Shown: one piece after another, positions 55,044-64,000 of the stretch
Numbering within the stretch: position 1 is the first letter of the stretch
Layout: each line of letters starts with the position of its first letter
Source of the DNA: Knoxdaviesia capensis
Taxonomy: Eukaryota; Ascomycota; Sordariomycetes; Microascales; Gondwanamycetaceae
Length of the DNA stretch: 64,000 bases
NCBI GenBank assembly: GCA_001510575.1
Contig: LNGK01000006.1
Location: 1,731,565-1,795,564 of the forward strand
Direction: 5' to 3'
Notes under the pieces: generated by a model
Seen by the model: only the letters and a program-made list of their open reading frames with translations
The model's database searches: none
Told to the model about the DNA's origin: nothing
Made by a program: the position numbers and the translations under genes

Positions 55044-57699
55044 ATGCCTCCGCTCAGAGTTCCCGACATCGGCCTTGTGCTTGAGAGCTCGGCCGGTTCT
55101 AAGCCTAATCTCGCCGCGAAACTCCCCGTCCAAGCTTTTCCCGTCCTCGTCCCCAACGATATCCTCAGCAGCCTGATAAAGACCGTTCAAAATGGCGACA
55201 ACCTGTCCCTGTCCCTAGGCTCGACACCGGTAAGTCGCGGTCGTGGGTGGTGCACCCATATATTCTGCTTTTTGAGTGTCGTCACTATTTCAACCCAACG
55301 GCCTGCCTCTCTAACCATGTACCCTCTTCATTGTTTGGCCTGCACAGAAAATCAACTTCGGCTCGCAGTCCTTCAATCTCTCCGCCTCTGTCGACAAGCC
55401 CTCGAACTTTGACCTCTTTGTCTCCCATCCTTTCGAATCCACCCGAAGAGCCGAGCGAGTCCCGAACACGATCTCCATCCACTCTCCTCCCCCTCCTCCG
55501 CCGCGATCCCAATCTGAAAAGTCCAAAGCTCCTCCCAAGTCCAAGCCCTCGCCGCCCGCCCTCCCCACCTCCACACCCTCCGGCCTGGCGTCTGACATGG
55601 CGGCCCTACAAAGCTCGCTGGCCCAGCACGAGGCCGCCAAGCGGCAATCTCAATCTGTGATGTTCGCTAGTATCCCGGCATCCAAGAGAACCGCGAAGGC
55701 GAGACAGGCCTACCTGTCTGACACCTTGGCTGCCGCCACCGGGCCGCGATCGGTGGCTAGTTCGCCCGCCGGTAGCGCCGTGGGCGGCTCCCCATCCCTC
55801 GGTCCCGCCATGTCCATGACGGAGCAGTCCGCCGCGCGTCGCAAGGCCCTCAGAGTCATGATAGTGCATGAACTGGCCGCGCGCGAGCGGACCTCCGAGT
55901 ACCTGCGCGCCCGGTGGATGGGCGCCGAGGAGGACTTCGAGCCCACCCTCAAGAAGGTGGCCGACTTCAAGTCGGCTTCAGGCACTTGGGGCTTGATTCC
56001 TTCCTTCTGGAAGGAATTGGACATCTGGAACTACGACTACGACGTCGAAGACGATCGAGAACAAGCCAAGGACAACGCTATCCGCGTTTACGATCGTCTT
56101 CGATGCTCGCCGTCCAACCCGGAGTGGGATCGCCTGCTGCCCTTCGAGGAGCGCGGCAAGGGGAAGTGCCTGAGCCGGCTGCAGGCCAACTTGGCCAAGG
56201 GAATGGCCACCATCAACAGCCCCGCCGCCCAGGCTCAAGCCACCACGTCGTCGCAGACGCCGCGCATCCGGATGTCAGACACCGGTGCCGGTTCTGGTCG
56301 CGACGACGCCGGCTCTTCCGATGCCAAGTCGGCTTCCAAGTCCTCCAAGTCGGCCACGTCGAGCGCCTCCACGTCAGTCTCCAAGCCGAAGGACATGACA
56401 CAACCGAACCTGAAGGTTCTGTCCGCCGTGGCCCCGAAGCCGGCTCGCAAGGTCCCTGCCCCGAAAAAGCCTAAGGGCAAGGTCCCCAGCGGAAAGCCCA
56501 CCAAGGATCTCTCCGAAGAGTTCATTCTCGACTCTTCCTCCGATTCATCGGACGAAACCTTGGCGTCCAAAGCGAAGATTCCTCCAAAGGCATCGGTGAA
56601 AAAGGACGTGGCCAGACCGACGTCCGCAACTCCTCGTCTAGCTGCCAAAGAGCCTGCTAAAGAGCCGGCAAAAGACGATTCTCGCTCCACCCCCGCGACA
56701 AAGGAGCTATCTCCCGTCAAGCCCAAGCCCAAGACGGCCCCCGTCAAAGCCGCTCCGAGATCCTCCTCTGCCACCACTAAGCGCCCCCGCGATGAACCCT
56801 ATGACGACGACGACAGCTCGAGCTCAGGAACCCCTCTCAGCAAGAGAATCAAGTCCAAGCCTTCGGTGCTACCTGTGACCAGTTCTGCCCAGCGTCTGCC
56901 TGCCGATTCAGCGGCCTCGCAACGGAGTACCGGTGGCACTGGAAAAGCCAAAAACACGTCTCCTGCCAAGTCATCGCCCCTGGCATCATCACCTCCTACG
57001 AACGTCTCGGACAGAGAACAACAAGACAGAGAACAACAATCGGAGCGCGGCGGCAGATCTACTTCGCAGGGCTCGCGGTCCGCCTCCTCATCGTCGGCCA
57101 GCAAGGGCAAGACTGCAGTCAAGCGGCCGGTGGCAGCTCAAGAGGTTGCCTCGACTGCTGGAAAGAAGCGGCCTGCGGCTGTTCTCGACACCGACCATGA
57201 CGAGCGCGACAAGGATTACGATCGCCGCGACAAAGAACGAGCCCGGGAGCGCGAGCGCGAGCGCGAACGAGAACGCGAGAAGGAGCGTGACAAGGAGCGC
57301 GAGCGCGAGCGGGTCCGCGAGAAAGAACGAGACAAGGGGAAGGAGCGCGAGCGTGAGCGTGAGCGCGACCGGGAACGTGACCGGGAACAGCGGGAGCGAG
57401 ACCTGGAGCGGGAGCGTCGTGAGCGGCAACGCGAGAGAGAGCGCGAGCGCGACCGTGATCGGGACTCGGAATCGTCTTCACGCACCAAGCGCCAGAAGGT
57501 CGGGCTGACCAGCGACCTCGTGTCCAAAGCGGCCAAGTTCAAGCTGTCCTACGAGACGTACGTGCTGCTCCACAAGGAAATCGAGCGCCTCGACAACCCG
57601 CCGCGCGACAAGATGGACCACCTGCTCGACATGCACGAACAGCTGCAGACCATGAAGCAGCAGATCTACCGCGAGCATCACAACGCCATGGTTGCCTAG
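55044..57699 (+). CDS. RNA polymerase II elongation factor ELL
   Basis: Two exons (55044-55229 and 55348-57699) encode 845 residues up to a TAG. The N-terminus (ILSSLIKTVQNGDNLSLSLG, then KINFGSQSFNLSAS and FDLFVS) and the central block at residues about 226-350 (RKALRVMIVHELAARERTSE, then SFWKELDIWNYDYDVEDDRE, DRLRCSP and ERGKGKCLSRLQ) match the ELL domain of fungal and animal Pol II elongation factors. A disordered Ser/Lys/Pro region follows, then about 80 residues of alternating Arg/Glu/Asp (encoded at 57215-57475). A charged helical C-terminus from about residue 791 corresponds to the occludin/ELL region. The frame stays open and coding-like for 39 codons after the TAG (see next entry), so the full protein may be 885 residues. 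Confidence 0.8.
57216..57475 (+). repeat. Arg/Glu-Asp dipeptide-coding repeat in ELL
   Basis: Imperfect GAGCGC hexamers encode long alternating Arg-Glu and Arg-Asp runs. It is an in-frame microsatellite and probably length-variable. Confidence 0.9.
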
Positions 57700-57819
57700 G
57701 AGCGCCAGGGACGTCTGCTCAAGTTGCTCAAGCGATCTTTCCTGCGCGAACACGACGAGGCTGTGGATGACTGGGAGAAGCAAGGCCAGCTGCTCAACCT
57801 CCTCAAGCAGACTCTTTAA
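57700..57819 (+). other. In-frame coding-like tail after the ELL TAG stop
   Basis: The TAG at 57697-57699 is followed in the same frame by 39 sense codons and a TAA at 57817-57819. The tail reads ERQGRLLKLLKRSFLREHDE, then DDWEKQGQLLNLLKQTL. It is amphipathic, leucine-spaced and about 74% G/C at third positions, like the gene and unlike the T-rich 3' flank that follows. The context is GCC-TAG-GAG. Readthrough, a strain-specific nonsense mutation or a base error could explain it. Confidence 0.75.
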
Positions 57820-59590
57820 GTCCGGCTACTGAACTGCATTTCGCATCGCCCACCACGACTCCCATCTCTTGTCTTGGTCTCTTGATTTTTCCTTCATTCG
57901 GCGCTCTTACAGTTGCTCTTCGTCCTCATTCTCAGACGGCTTTTATTCTGTCTTCACGTATCCTCTAGTATCTTCTGTTTATTCCTCCTTTCCAATTCCT
58001 CTCTTCGCCAACGCCAGCCACGTCTTCTTTCATTTTCTTTTCAACTCCTCCATCAGTGAAGGGTCATCATTCACCTCTGTTATCAGAGGAAGCATTGGAG
58101 TCTGCGGGCGTTTTGTTTCTTCTTTTGCTTTTCCTGTCTTTTTCTTCTTTTCCCAAGCCACGTGCAATTCTTTTTCGTTTTCGAGATATCAAAACAGGGA
58201 CAGCTGATTTCACCTTTATCCCTTTCGATCAATTCATTGTTTTCCCCAAGTCTTTTCCCGTTTTTGCTTTTCTGGAGCCTGTATATTCTTCTTTTTTCCC
58301 GTGTTTCCCGCCATTTTTTTCTTCTGTGCTTGTTTTTGGCCTTGTCATCTTCAAACCATTTTCGGAGCATTTTTAGCATACCCACTCGCCTCACTCTCTC
58401 ATGAGAGATTCTTCTTTGCATCTTTGATTAAAAGGGGGGAAGAGGATAGGATCTTTCAGGAAATTTCCCATGGGTTGGGAATTTCTCTGCGTCTGTTTTT
58501 TGCCTTTTTTTTCTCCTGGAAATGCTTTTTTCTTTTCCAGTTTCATCTATCTTCGGGTTGTCCAGAGATGATCTTTTCTCTCTGTGAGGTTTGAGACCTC
58601 GGCGTTTCGTGATAATTTCTTCTGATTTTTTCGTTTTTTTTTTCTTTGCTCCTTTTTTTCTCCCATATAATGAATCCATGGCCGCAATTTAATGATGATA
58701 ACAGTTTCTAGGGGGGTATATAGGCAAGGGGGTAGTATACGATGTGTTGTGTGGGTCAGATCGGAGTTGGTGGTGAGAGACGCAGAGAAGTTGGAGATTT
58801 TGGCCCATATTTCATCGTCTGTCCCCCTTGTTTCCCCGTCTAGAGTTTTGCAAATACAGGAGCGTTTTTTACCTTTTTTGGAATGTATATGAGTGAGTGC
58901 GATTTCATGCACACTTTTCGTTTGTGACTTCAGTGTGGTCTTTGCTTGTTGGATCGTAGATTAATGGGTGGGGTGCAGACACAGATGCTGTCATATTTTT
59001 TGGCAAGTCTTCATGTGAATCATGGGCTGGAAGGGCGGAAGCAAACCTGGTTGCGGGATGTATGCGGTCTGTCTAGATGACGACGGTATCGTCAAATTGC
59101 GGGCTACAGATCTGCAATGCCGGATCTCGCCTTCTCGATCGCAGGATACGCGGCTTTGTTCATCGCGGGTGAGGGCATGCATCCCGGAAGCACCATCCCG
59201 GGTATTTTTAATAACAAAATTTGGAGGGGAAGATAGCTGATTTGTAGCTCGATCTGTCTGTGGTAAGTGGTTTGTCTGGGCGTGTGCAAAGCGTCGTTTG
59301 CCAACCTCTGATGCTGGATAGATGAGTGTCACAGGCAAACATCACCCACCCTCCTCAGGCCGGCAGCTGCTACTCAAGTATTAAAAAGGAAGCTCTGCCG
59401 TGCCATCTGCCACCAGCACGATTGCAAAACGCGAAAGCGAAGAGGAAACTTTCCCCCAGAGCAGGCAAGCTGGGAAACACAAGAGGAGGCAGATAGATAC
59501 AGCCAATTTCTTCTCGGCAGTCGTCTGTTATATTCCCTCTCCTCATGCCTCCAGGCTGGTCCGGAATGCCGCTGAAGGATCTACTCTACC
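57820..59590. other. Intergenic region
   Basis: The first 850 bp are T-rich 3' flank of the ELL gene, with many TTTTCTT tracts. The remainder is promoter and leader of the next gene. I see no other feature. Confidence 0.5.
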
Positions 59591-61114
59591 ATGAACCCCT
59601 CGATGACCCGCTGGCCCTCCGGCATTGACGGAGTCCTGCTGCTCAACCCCCGCCGCCGCGCCCTCGCCACCGACATCACCGGGCCCCTCGGCCCTGGCAT
59701 CCCGCTCTCCATCCCCTCGCCGCACCTGTCCCCCTTCATGCCCGTGCCCGCCAGCTCGGCCCTCGCCGAGCGTGCGTCGTCGCCGCCGCTACCCAGCATC
59801 GCCGGCACCGCCAGCGCGCTGACCTACCGCCGCGGCCTGCCGCTACCCACCACCACCGCCGCCGCCGCCATGCCGGACCCGCGCTGGCTCACGCTGCAGC
59901 GCGCCAAGCACGAGCTCGCGGGCCTGCAAGCGGAGGTGCGCGCCGGCGCGGCCTTCCTGCAGGCGCAGCTCGACGGCTTCCACGCCGACGTCGAGGCGAT
60001 CCGCGCCATCGCCACGCCGCGGCTGCTCGACCGCGTGTGGTCGCAGCGCGCGGCCGCCAAAGCGCGCGCATGCGCCGACGTCGCGGCGCAGTTCGCGCAG
60101 ATCCCCGCGCGCGTCGAGCGGCTCGTGGCGCAGCTGGACGCCTGCACGGCGCCGCTGCGCGGCGGCGGCGGCTACGAGGCCCGCCGCGCCGACTTCCAGG
60201 TGTCCCTGCTGGTCGCGCTGCGCGGCCGCATGGTCGCCTTCGTGCCGTGCGGCAGCCCGCACGGCCACGCTGCGCCCATGCCGCGGCACGCCTGCGAGAG
60301 TCTGCTGGAAGTCCTGCAGATGATGGATGAGGTCGCGAGCCGCGCCGTCATCGACAAGTTCTCGGACGACGAGGCGTCAGACGTCGACGAGGTGGACGGC
60401 GAGAGCCACCCCGCGCACCGCACACATGCGGCCCGCATGGCCGAGCACACCCCCGCGGGAGCCAACACGGTGGACTTCCGCATGGGGCCGGACTTCGGCC
60501 ATCCCGACGAGCCGGACCCGGACTTTCGCGGCCGCGCGGCGAGCATCGGCCCGCCACGCGCGCGGCGCCACGGCCGGCGGCGCTCCCGCCGTCCGTCATC
60601 CGCGGCACGCCACAGCATCCCCGAGGACGCGGCCTCGCGCAGATCCGAGAGCGTGCACGGAGGCGGCGGCAGCGGCAGCAAAGACGGCAGGGACAGCGGC
60701 GGCGGCGACGCGGAGTCCGACGATAACGCCGATGGCCGGAGTGTCCAGTCGCGGGCGAGCAGCACCCGCGAGGGAAACGCCCGCGAGCAGTCCGCGCGCC
60801 CGCCGCCCACGCGCGGACGCAACCCCGACGGTCGTGCGGCGCGCGGCGGCACTGCGCGGGATGCGGCCGCCGGCTGGCCCGACCGTGGCGCGTCGCGCGG
60901 GCGGGGCCACGGCCACCACGCGCCGGCGGTCCACGGCACGGCGTGGCACGCACGGCCGCCGGGGCCGACCGCCCGCCGGCACGCGCGGGAGCCCAGTCTG
61001 GCCGGGGGCGGCGCGGCGGACTGGGCGAGCGAGAGCGAGCGGCGCGGGCCGTCCGGGGGCAGCGGGGGCGGTGGTGGTGGGCGGGCGTGGGGCGAGCGGC
61101 TGCGCAAGTGGTAG
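59591..61114 (+). CDS. GC-rich low-complexity protein of unknown function
   Basis: One exon gives 507 residues, unrecognised. The first 100 residues are Pro/Leu/Ser-rich (MTRWPSGIDGVLLLNPRRRA). Residues about 100-185 are helical and could form a coiled coil (LQRAKHELAGLQAEVRAGAA, then FLQAQLDGFHADVEAIRAIA). A short ordered stretch (VSLLVALRGRMVAFVPCGSP, then LLEVLQMMDEVASRAVI) follows. The last 270 residues are Arg/Gly/Ser-rich and disordered. Third positions are almost all G or C, more extreme than the neighbours. The ATG at the head of the frame is used. Confidence 0.6.
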   Translation: MNPSMTRWPSGIDGVLLLNPRRRALATDITGPLGPGIPLSIPSPHLSPFMPVPASSALAERASSPPLPSIAGTASALTYRRGLPLPTTTAAAAMPDPRWLTLQRAKHELAGLQAEVRAGAAFLQAQLDGFHADVEAIRAIATPRLLDRVWSQRAAAKARACADVAAQFAQIPARVERLVAQLDACTAPLRGGGGYEARRADFQVSLLVALRGRMVAFVPCGSPHGHAAPMPRHACESLLEVLQMMDEVASRAVIDKFSDDEASDVDEVDGESHPAHRTHAARMAEHTPAGANTVDFRMGPDFGHPDEPDPDFRGRAASIGPPRARRHGRRRSRRPSSAARHSIPEDAASRRSESVHGGGGSGSKDGRDSGGGDAESDDNADGRSVQSRASSTREGNAREQSARPPPTRGRNPDGRAARGGTARDAAAGWPDRGASRGRGHGHHAPAVHGTAWHARPPGPTARRHAREPSLAGGGAADWASESERRGPSGGSGGGGGGRAWGERLRKW

Positions 61115-63215
61115 TGATGGCGGTGCGGGGTGTTCCGGCTGCTGCGTGGTACTCTAGGGCCGGAACGGATCTATCTTTCTCTCGATTGTTCTTTTCTATG
61201 TAGTGTGTGGAGGACGACGCTCGGCCTATCTGGTCGAGAAGAGAGACTACTACCATTCTGACCCGCGTGCTAGGGTTGGGGGTTAGGGTTTTGCTATCCA
61301 GTACTAGCATCTCACCCCGATAATTGAAAACATCTTGCTACAGACCCTGGGAGTGCATCAATGGGGAAGGAGCGAATGGTGAGCATCGCACCTGCCAGTT
61401 CGGAAATCGAGCCAACAACGAAGTCGCAACAAGCAACAAAAAGCAAACGCAAAGAGGCGTGGCTGTGGCACTTGCCCACACCACGCAGCCACACCAATCG
61501 GCTTCGTCCGTCTAAGCGGGCAGGGCTTTTTTTTTTGGCTTGCTTCTTTGGGCCGTTGGCTGGTCGGCACGCTAGGCCGGTTTAGGGCTTGAAGTGCCAC
61601 GTGCGCCATCCAGGTTAGCAGCCAATCCCTGCATTGGCTATTTGGGCGGTTGTACTGAGACTTTTGGGGGGGGACTGCCGATGCAGGCTTGGGAACTGTG
61701 TCTGTCTTCACTGCTGTGCAGCCTCAACGGGATTTGCACCGCGCTGGGCATATTTTTTACGCTCGACTGTTTTCTCTCGGATTTCTGCTGGACTGAGGGC
61801 TTGTGGGACTGTCGCTGGTGCGGCGTTGGCTACTGAGGCTGGCGGTGCTGGCCCGGGTCGCTGCATATGCAGTGCAATGCCGTGCATCCCGAGATCCCTC
61901 CTGTGCAGATGCTGCTCGCTGTCGGGGGCACTAGCAAAAGAAACGCGAAAGAAAGGTCGGGAGGAAGCCGGGTGGGTGGGACATACAACGGTCCTTTTAC
62001 TTGATTTCCAATGTAGGCTCTCTTTTCACCGGACATTGAACTTCCGGAGAAGATAGCAGCGGGATGTTGGTTGCTCGGCCTAGGGTTGGTGCTATTAGGG
62101 TTCACCGTCAACGGGAAAAGAATCAGCCGATTGATTCAACCGATCAAGGGATTTCATTGCTCGTATTGTGAGATTACAATTTCTGGTTGGCTTGGCTGTT
62201 GAATTAGGGTTGGGGTTGGTCCACTCGGAGCTTTTGTATGGACTTTTATTGCTCCTAGAGTTAGTTGGGCATGCTTGGTTCTTGCTCCTGCACATTTTGC
62301 GCCTGACCCCAAAGACCCCCTAAGAAAATCCCGTCAGAGTATTTCCACAACGAAAGGCACAACCACGTACTCCAAAAGAGTCCCTTGCCCAGCTAACCCG
62401 CAGCCGGGAAAAACTGGGTTATATAGACCTACAGGGTACCTAGGGAAGTACATATATGCTGTGTATACATGTACTCATTACTCAAGTACCCCCATCTACT
62501 AGCCTGGGGAGTCGGTAGTCGGTACCTCAAAGTACGTTCATCTTGCTTCGTCTTGAGTACCCCTAAATTATGCCCACCCTCACCATTTTCATCACCAACA
62601 TCACCGCTATCGCAATCAATTTTGCAGATTTTTGGTTGGCCAGCCCACCAAGGACATCATCTCTGAGCAGGTTTCTTACGGACACTTATCTTGAGCCTGA
62701 CTCTGAAGTTATATACATACTGTAATTATAGATCCAAAGCCAAATTTGTCCGAGACCAAAAAAGTCTCGATTTCACCTTGGCCACCATTAAGATCGGCAA
62801 CCGCCGATAAGATAAGAAACCGAGAAAACCGCCCGCCCTTGTTCCTGGTTTTCGGGATGTTTTAACCCCACGCTTGTTGCGACTAGTTTTTTTGCGCCAT
62901 CAGCAATTTCGCAACGACGGCGCAGTCAAACCAAGGCTATGTGTTAAATAGTATAGTCGGACCCCTGATTTTCTCACAGGATTTTCCTCTTGTAGTTTCT
63001 AGAGATATGTATTCCTGGAGATGTCGAATATAAATCAGATATATCGATAGCATCCATGGATTTCTCACTTAATTTGGACTCCCAGGCCCACAAGCTGGTG
63101 TACACGATCATCCTCTCCGCAATTATCTTCACCGTCCTCTCCATCCGCACACACATCCGCCACCGCGGCACGCCCCCGCTAGACGCACCAGACACTACAA
63201 CCGCGTCGGCTCGCG
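61115..63215. other. Intergenic region upstream of the methyltransferase gene
   Basis: This contains paired telobox-like motifs near 61271/61283 and 62081/62095 and one more at 62204-62211. The frames are short and unsupported. The tandem GATA site and short membrane-type frame listed next lie in its last part. Confidence 0.5.
62806..62816 (+). promoter_or_regulatory. Tandem GATA-factor site
   Basis: GATAAGATAAG gives two overlapping HGATAR sites about 400 bp before the methyltransferase start. In fungi such pairs are typical of AreA/Nit2-type or related GATA factors; function is inferred. Confidence 0.4.
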
Positions 63216-63253
63216 ATGACAAAATTCACCCCGACGCCAACGTCCGTGCTTGA
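63056..63253 (+). other. 65-codon frame with membrane segment overlapping the methyltransferase start
   Basis: The frame encodes one clear hydrophobic span (KLVYTIILSAIIFTVLSI) flanked by polar ends. It stops 38 bp inside the next gene, in another frame. It could be an upstream open reading frame that lowers translation of the methyltransferase, a small membrane protein, or chance. Confidence 0.35.
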
Positions 63254-64000
63254 CCTGCCGCAGGTCTGGCAGGAGCCGGCGGCGGCCGCCCTGCTGGCGT
63301 GTCTGCAGGCGCTGGAGGTGAAGCCGGCGGCGTGGATGCCGCGGAGTCAGCGGCGGCGGCGGGCCGACAAGTCCGCACACCAGAAACTGGCAACCGATCC
63401 GCGCAGCAGCCGGGAACTGTCAATCTACCTGACGTCGATCATCAAGAGCCCGCTGCACTGGATCGACGACGAGGATGTGCGCGAGGTGGTGTGGACTCAG
63501 GCTGGCCAGCGCATTTCCGAGCGGTCGGGCCGTGCAGGTATGGAGTCCATCTTTCCAGGGTTGCCCCAATGTCTGACTTGCCCGGCTGGCGTGCTAACGC
63601 TGCGCGGTCCAGCAATGGGGGACATGACGCGCCGCTGGCCGATTTGCTGGACACCCAACGACCCGCCGTTCGAGCTCACCGTGCACGAGCCCGCCATGAC
63701 GGGCGACCGCATGGGCCTGAAGACGTGGGGGTCATCGTACCTGGCCGCCACGGCACTGCTGCCACGCCTCAGCCTGAGCTCGCTGTCCGGGCTGCTTGCC
63801 GAGCCACACCCGCAGCTGAAGGTGCTGGAGCTGGGCTCTGGCACTGGCCTGCTCGGCCTGGCGGCTGCCGTGTTCTGGCGTGTGCACGTTGTCCTCTCCG
63901 ACTTGCCGGACATTGTCCCGAATCTGGCGGCGAATATTGCGGCGAATGCAGAGGTCCTGAGTGACAAAGGCGCGTCGGCTTCCTCGGGCGTGCTTACGTG
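63216..64000 (+). CDS. Protein methyltransferase, family-16 type (EFM2-like), truncated by window end
   Basis: Exon 1 (63216-63537) and the start of exon 2 (from 63613) are present; the rest is off the window. The intron has a GTATGG donor and a GCTAAC branch site. The N-terminus (LPQVWQEPAAAALLACLQAL) is helical. The pre-motif region TVHEPAMTGDRMGLKTWGSS leads into the SAM-binding motif I VLELGSGTGLLGLAAA and then the SDLPDIVPNLAANI post-motif. This arrangement is that of the seven-beta-strand lysine methyltransferases (METTL21/EFM group), and the long N-terminal region recalls yeast Efm2, which methylates translation elongation factors. The substrate assignment is inference. Confidence 0.8.
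   Translation, partial: MTKFTPTPTSVLDLPQVWQEPAAAALLACLQALEVKPAAWMPRSQRRRRADKSAHQKLATDPRSSRELSIYLTSIIKSPLHWIDDEDVREVVWTQAGQRISERSGRAGMESIFPGLPQCLTCPAGVLTLRGPAMGDMTRRWPICWTPNDPPFELTVHEPAMTGDRMGLKTWGSSYLAATALLPRLSLSSLSGLLAEPHPQLKVLELGSGTGLLGLAAAVFWRVHVVLSDLPDIVPNLAANIAANAEVLSDKGASASSGVLT

Noticed and set aside
54534..55412. 292-codon plus-strand frame over the ELL leader
   Set aside because: It is a Ser/Phe/Leu frame from CT-rich leader DNA and overlaps ELL exon 1 in another frame.
57558..57706. Intron that would remove the ELL TAG (GTACGT donor, CCAG acceptor)
   Set aside because: It would delete the helical C-terminal segment that looks conserved and throws the tail into another frame.

Overview
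The window is nuclear DNA of a filamentous ascomycete (Pezizomycotina). The signs are short GT-AG introns with CTAAC-type branch points, fungal-type orthologues (Pom152, Utp22, ELL, a PDAP1-like protein), and transposon relics carrying a saturated CpA-to-TpA signature of repeat-induced point mutation (RIP). I cannot fix the genus. A BAS2-like small cysteine-rich secreted protein fits Sordariomycetes or a related plant-associated lineage, but this is inference.

Layout. 1-5534: a minus-strand Ty1/copia retrotransposon, RIP-destroyed, with both LTRs visible and a 40-base assembly gap. 6093-8226: an FBXO21-like F-box protein. 8227-11088: a convergent intergenic block that is strongly purine-rich on the plus strand and full of degenerate repeats. 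11089-13956 (minus): a UCH37/BAP1-type deubiquitinase with a very long disordered N-terminus and three probable 5'UTR introns. 16149-20151: nucleoporin POM152. 20781-24330: UTP22/Nrap. 25940-27837: mitochondrial succinyl-CoA:3-ketoacid CoA transferase. 30195-32482: a conserved-looking protein of unknown function. 35.3-36.35 kb: scrambled copia fragments. 37420-38467: a PDAP1-like phosphoprotein. 38976-40160 (minus): a two-span membrane protein of unknown function. 41087-41493 (minus): the BAS2-like secreted protein. 43282-44473: a small HhH-like protein. 44.5-55.0 kb: a 10.5-kb stretch with no convincing gene except a hAT transposase relic. 55044-57699: transcription elongation factor ELL, whose reading frame continues convincingly for 39 codons beyond an in-frame TAG. 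59591-61114: a GC-rich low-complexity protein. 63216 to the window end: a family-16-type protein methyltransferase, cut by the window edge.

Most genes are unrelated housekeeping functions (ubiquitin system, nuclear pore, ribosome biogenesis, Pol II elongation, ketone-body metabolism), and I see no cluster acting in one pathway. The signals most worth following are: the ELL stop codon with a coding-like tail; a phased array of four telomere-like AACCCT motifs 20-21 bp apart upstream of the HhH gene, within a window-wide excess of AACCCTAA; a perfect 14-bp hairpin followed by a T28 run at 42.2 kb; the UCH protein's unusual N-terminal extension and spliced leader; and the repeat-bearing polypurine block at 8.5-11 kb.
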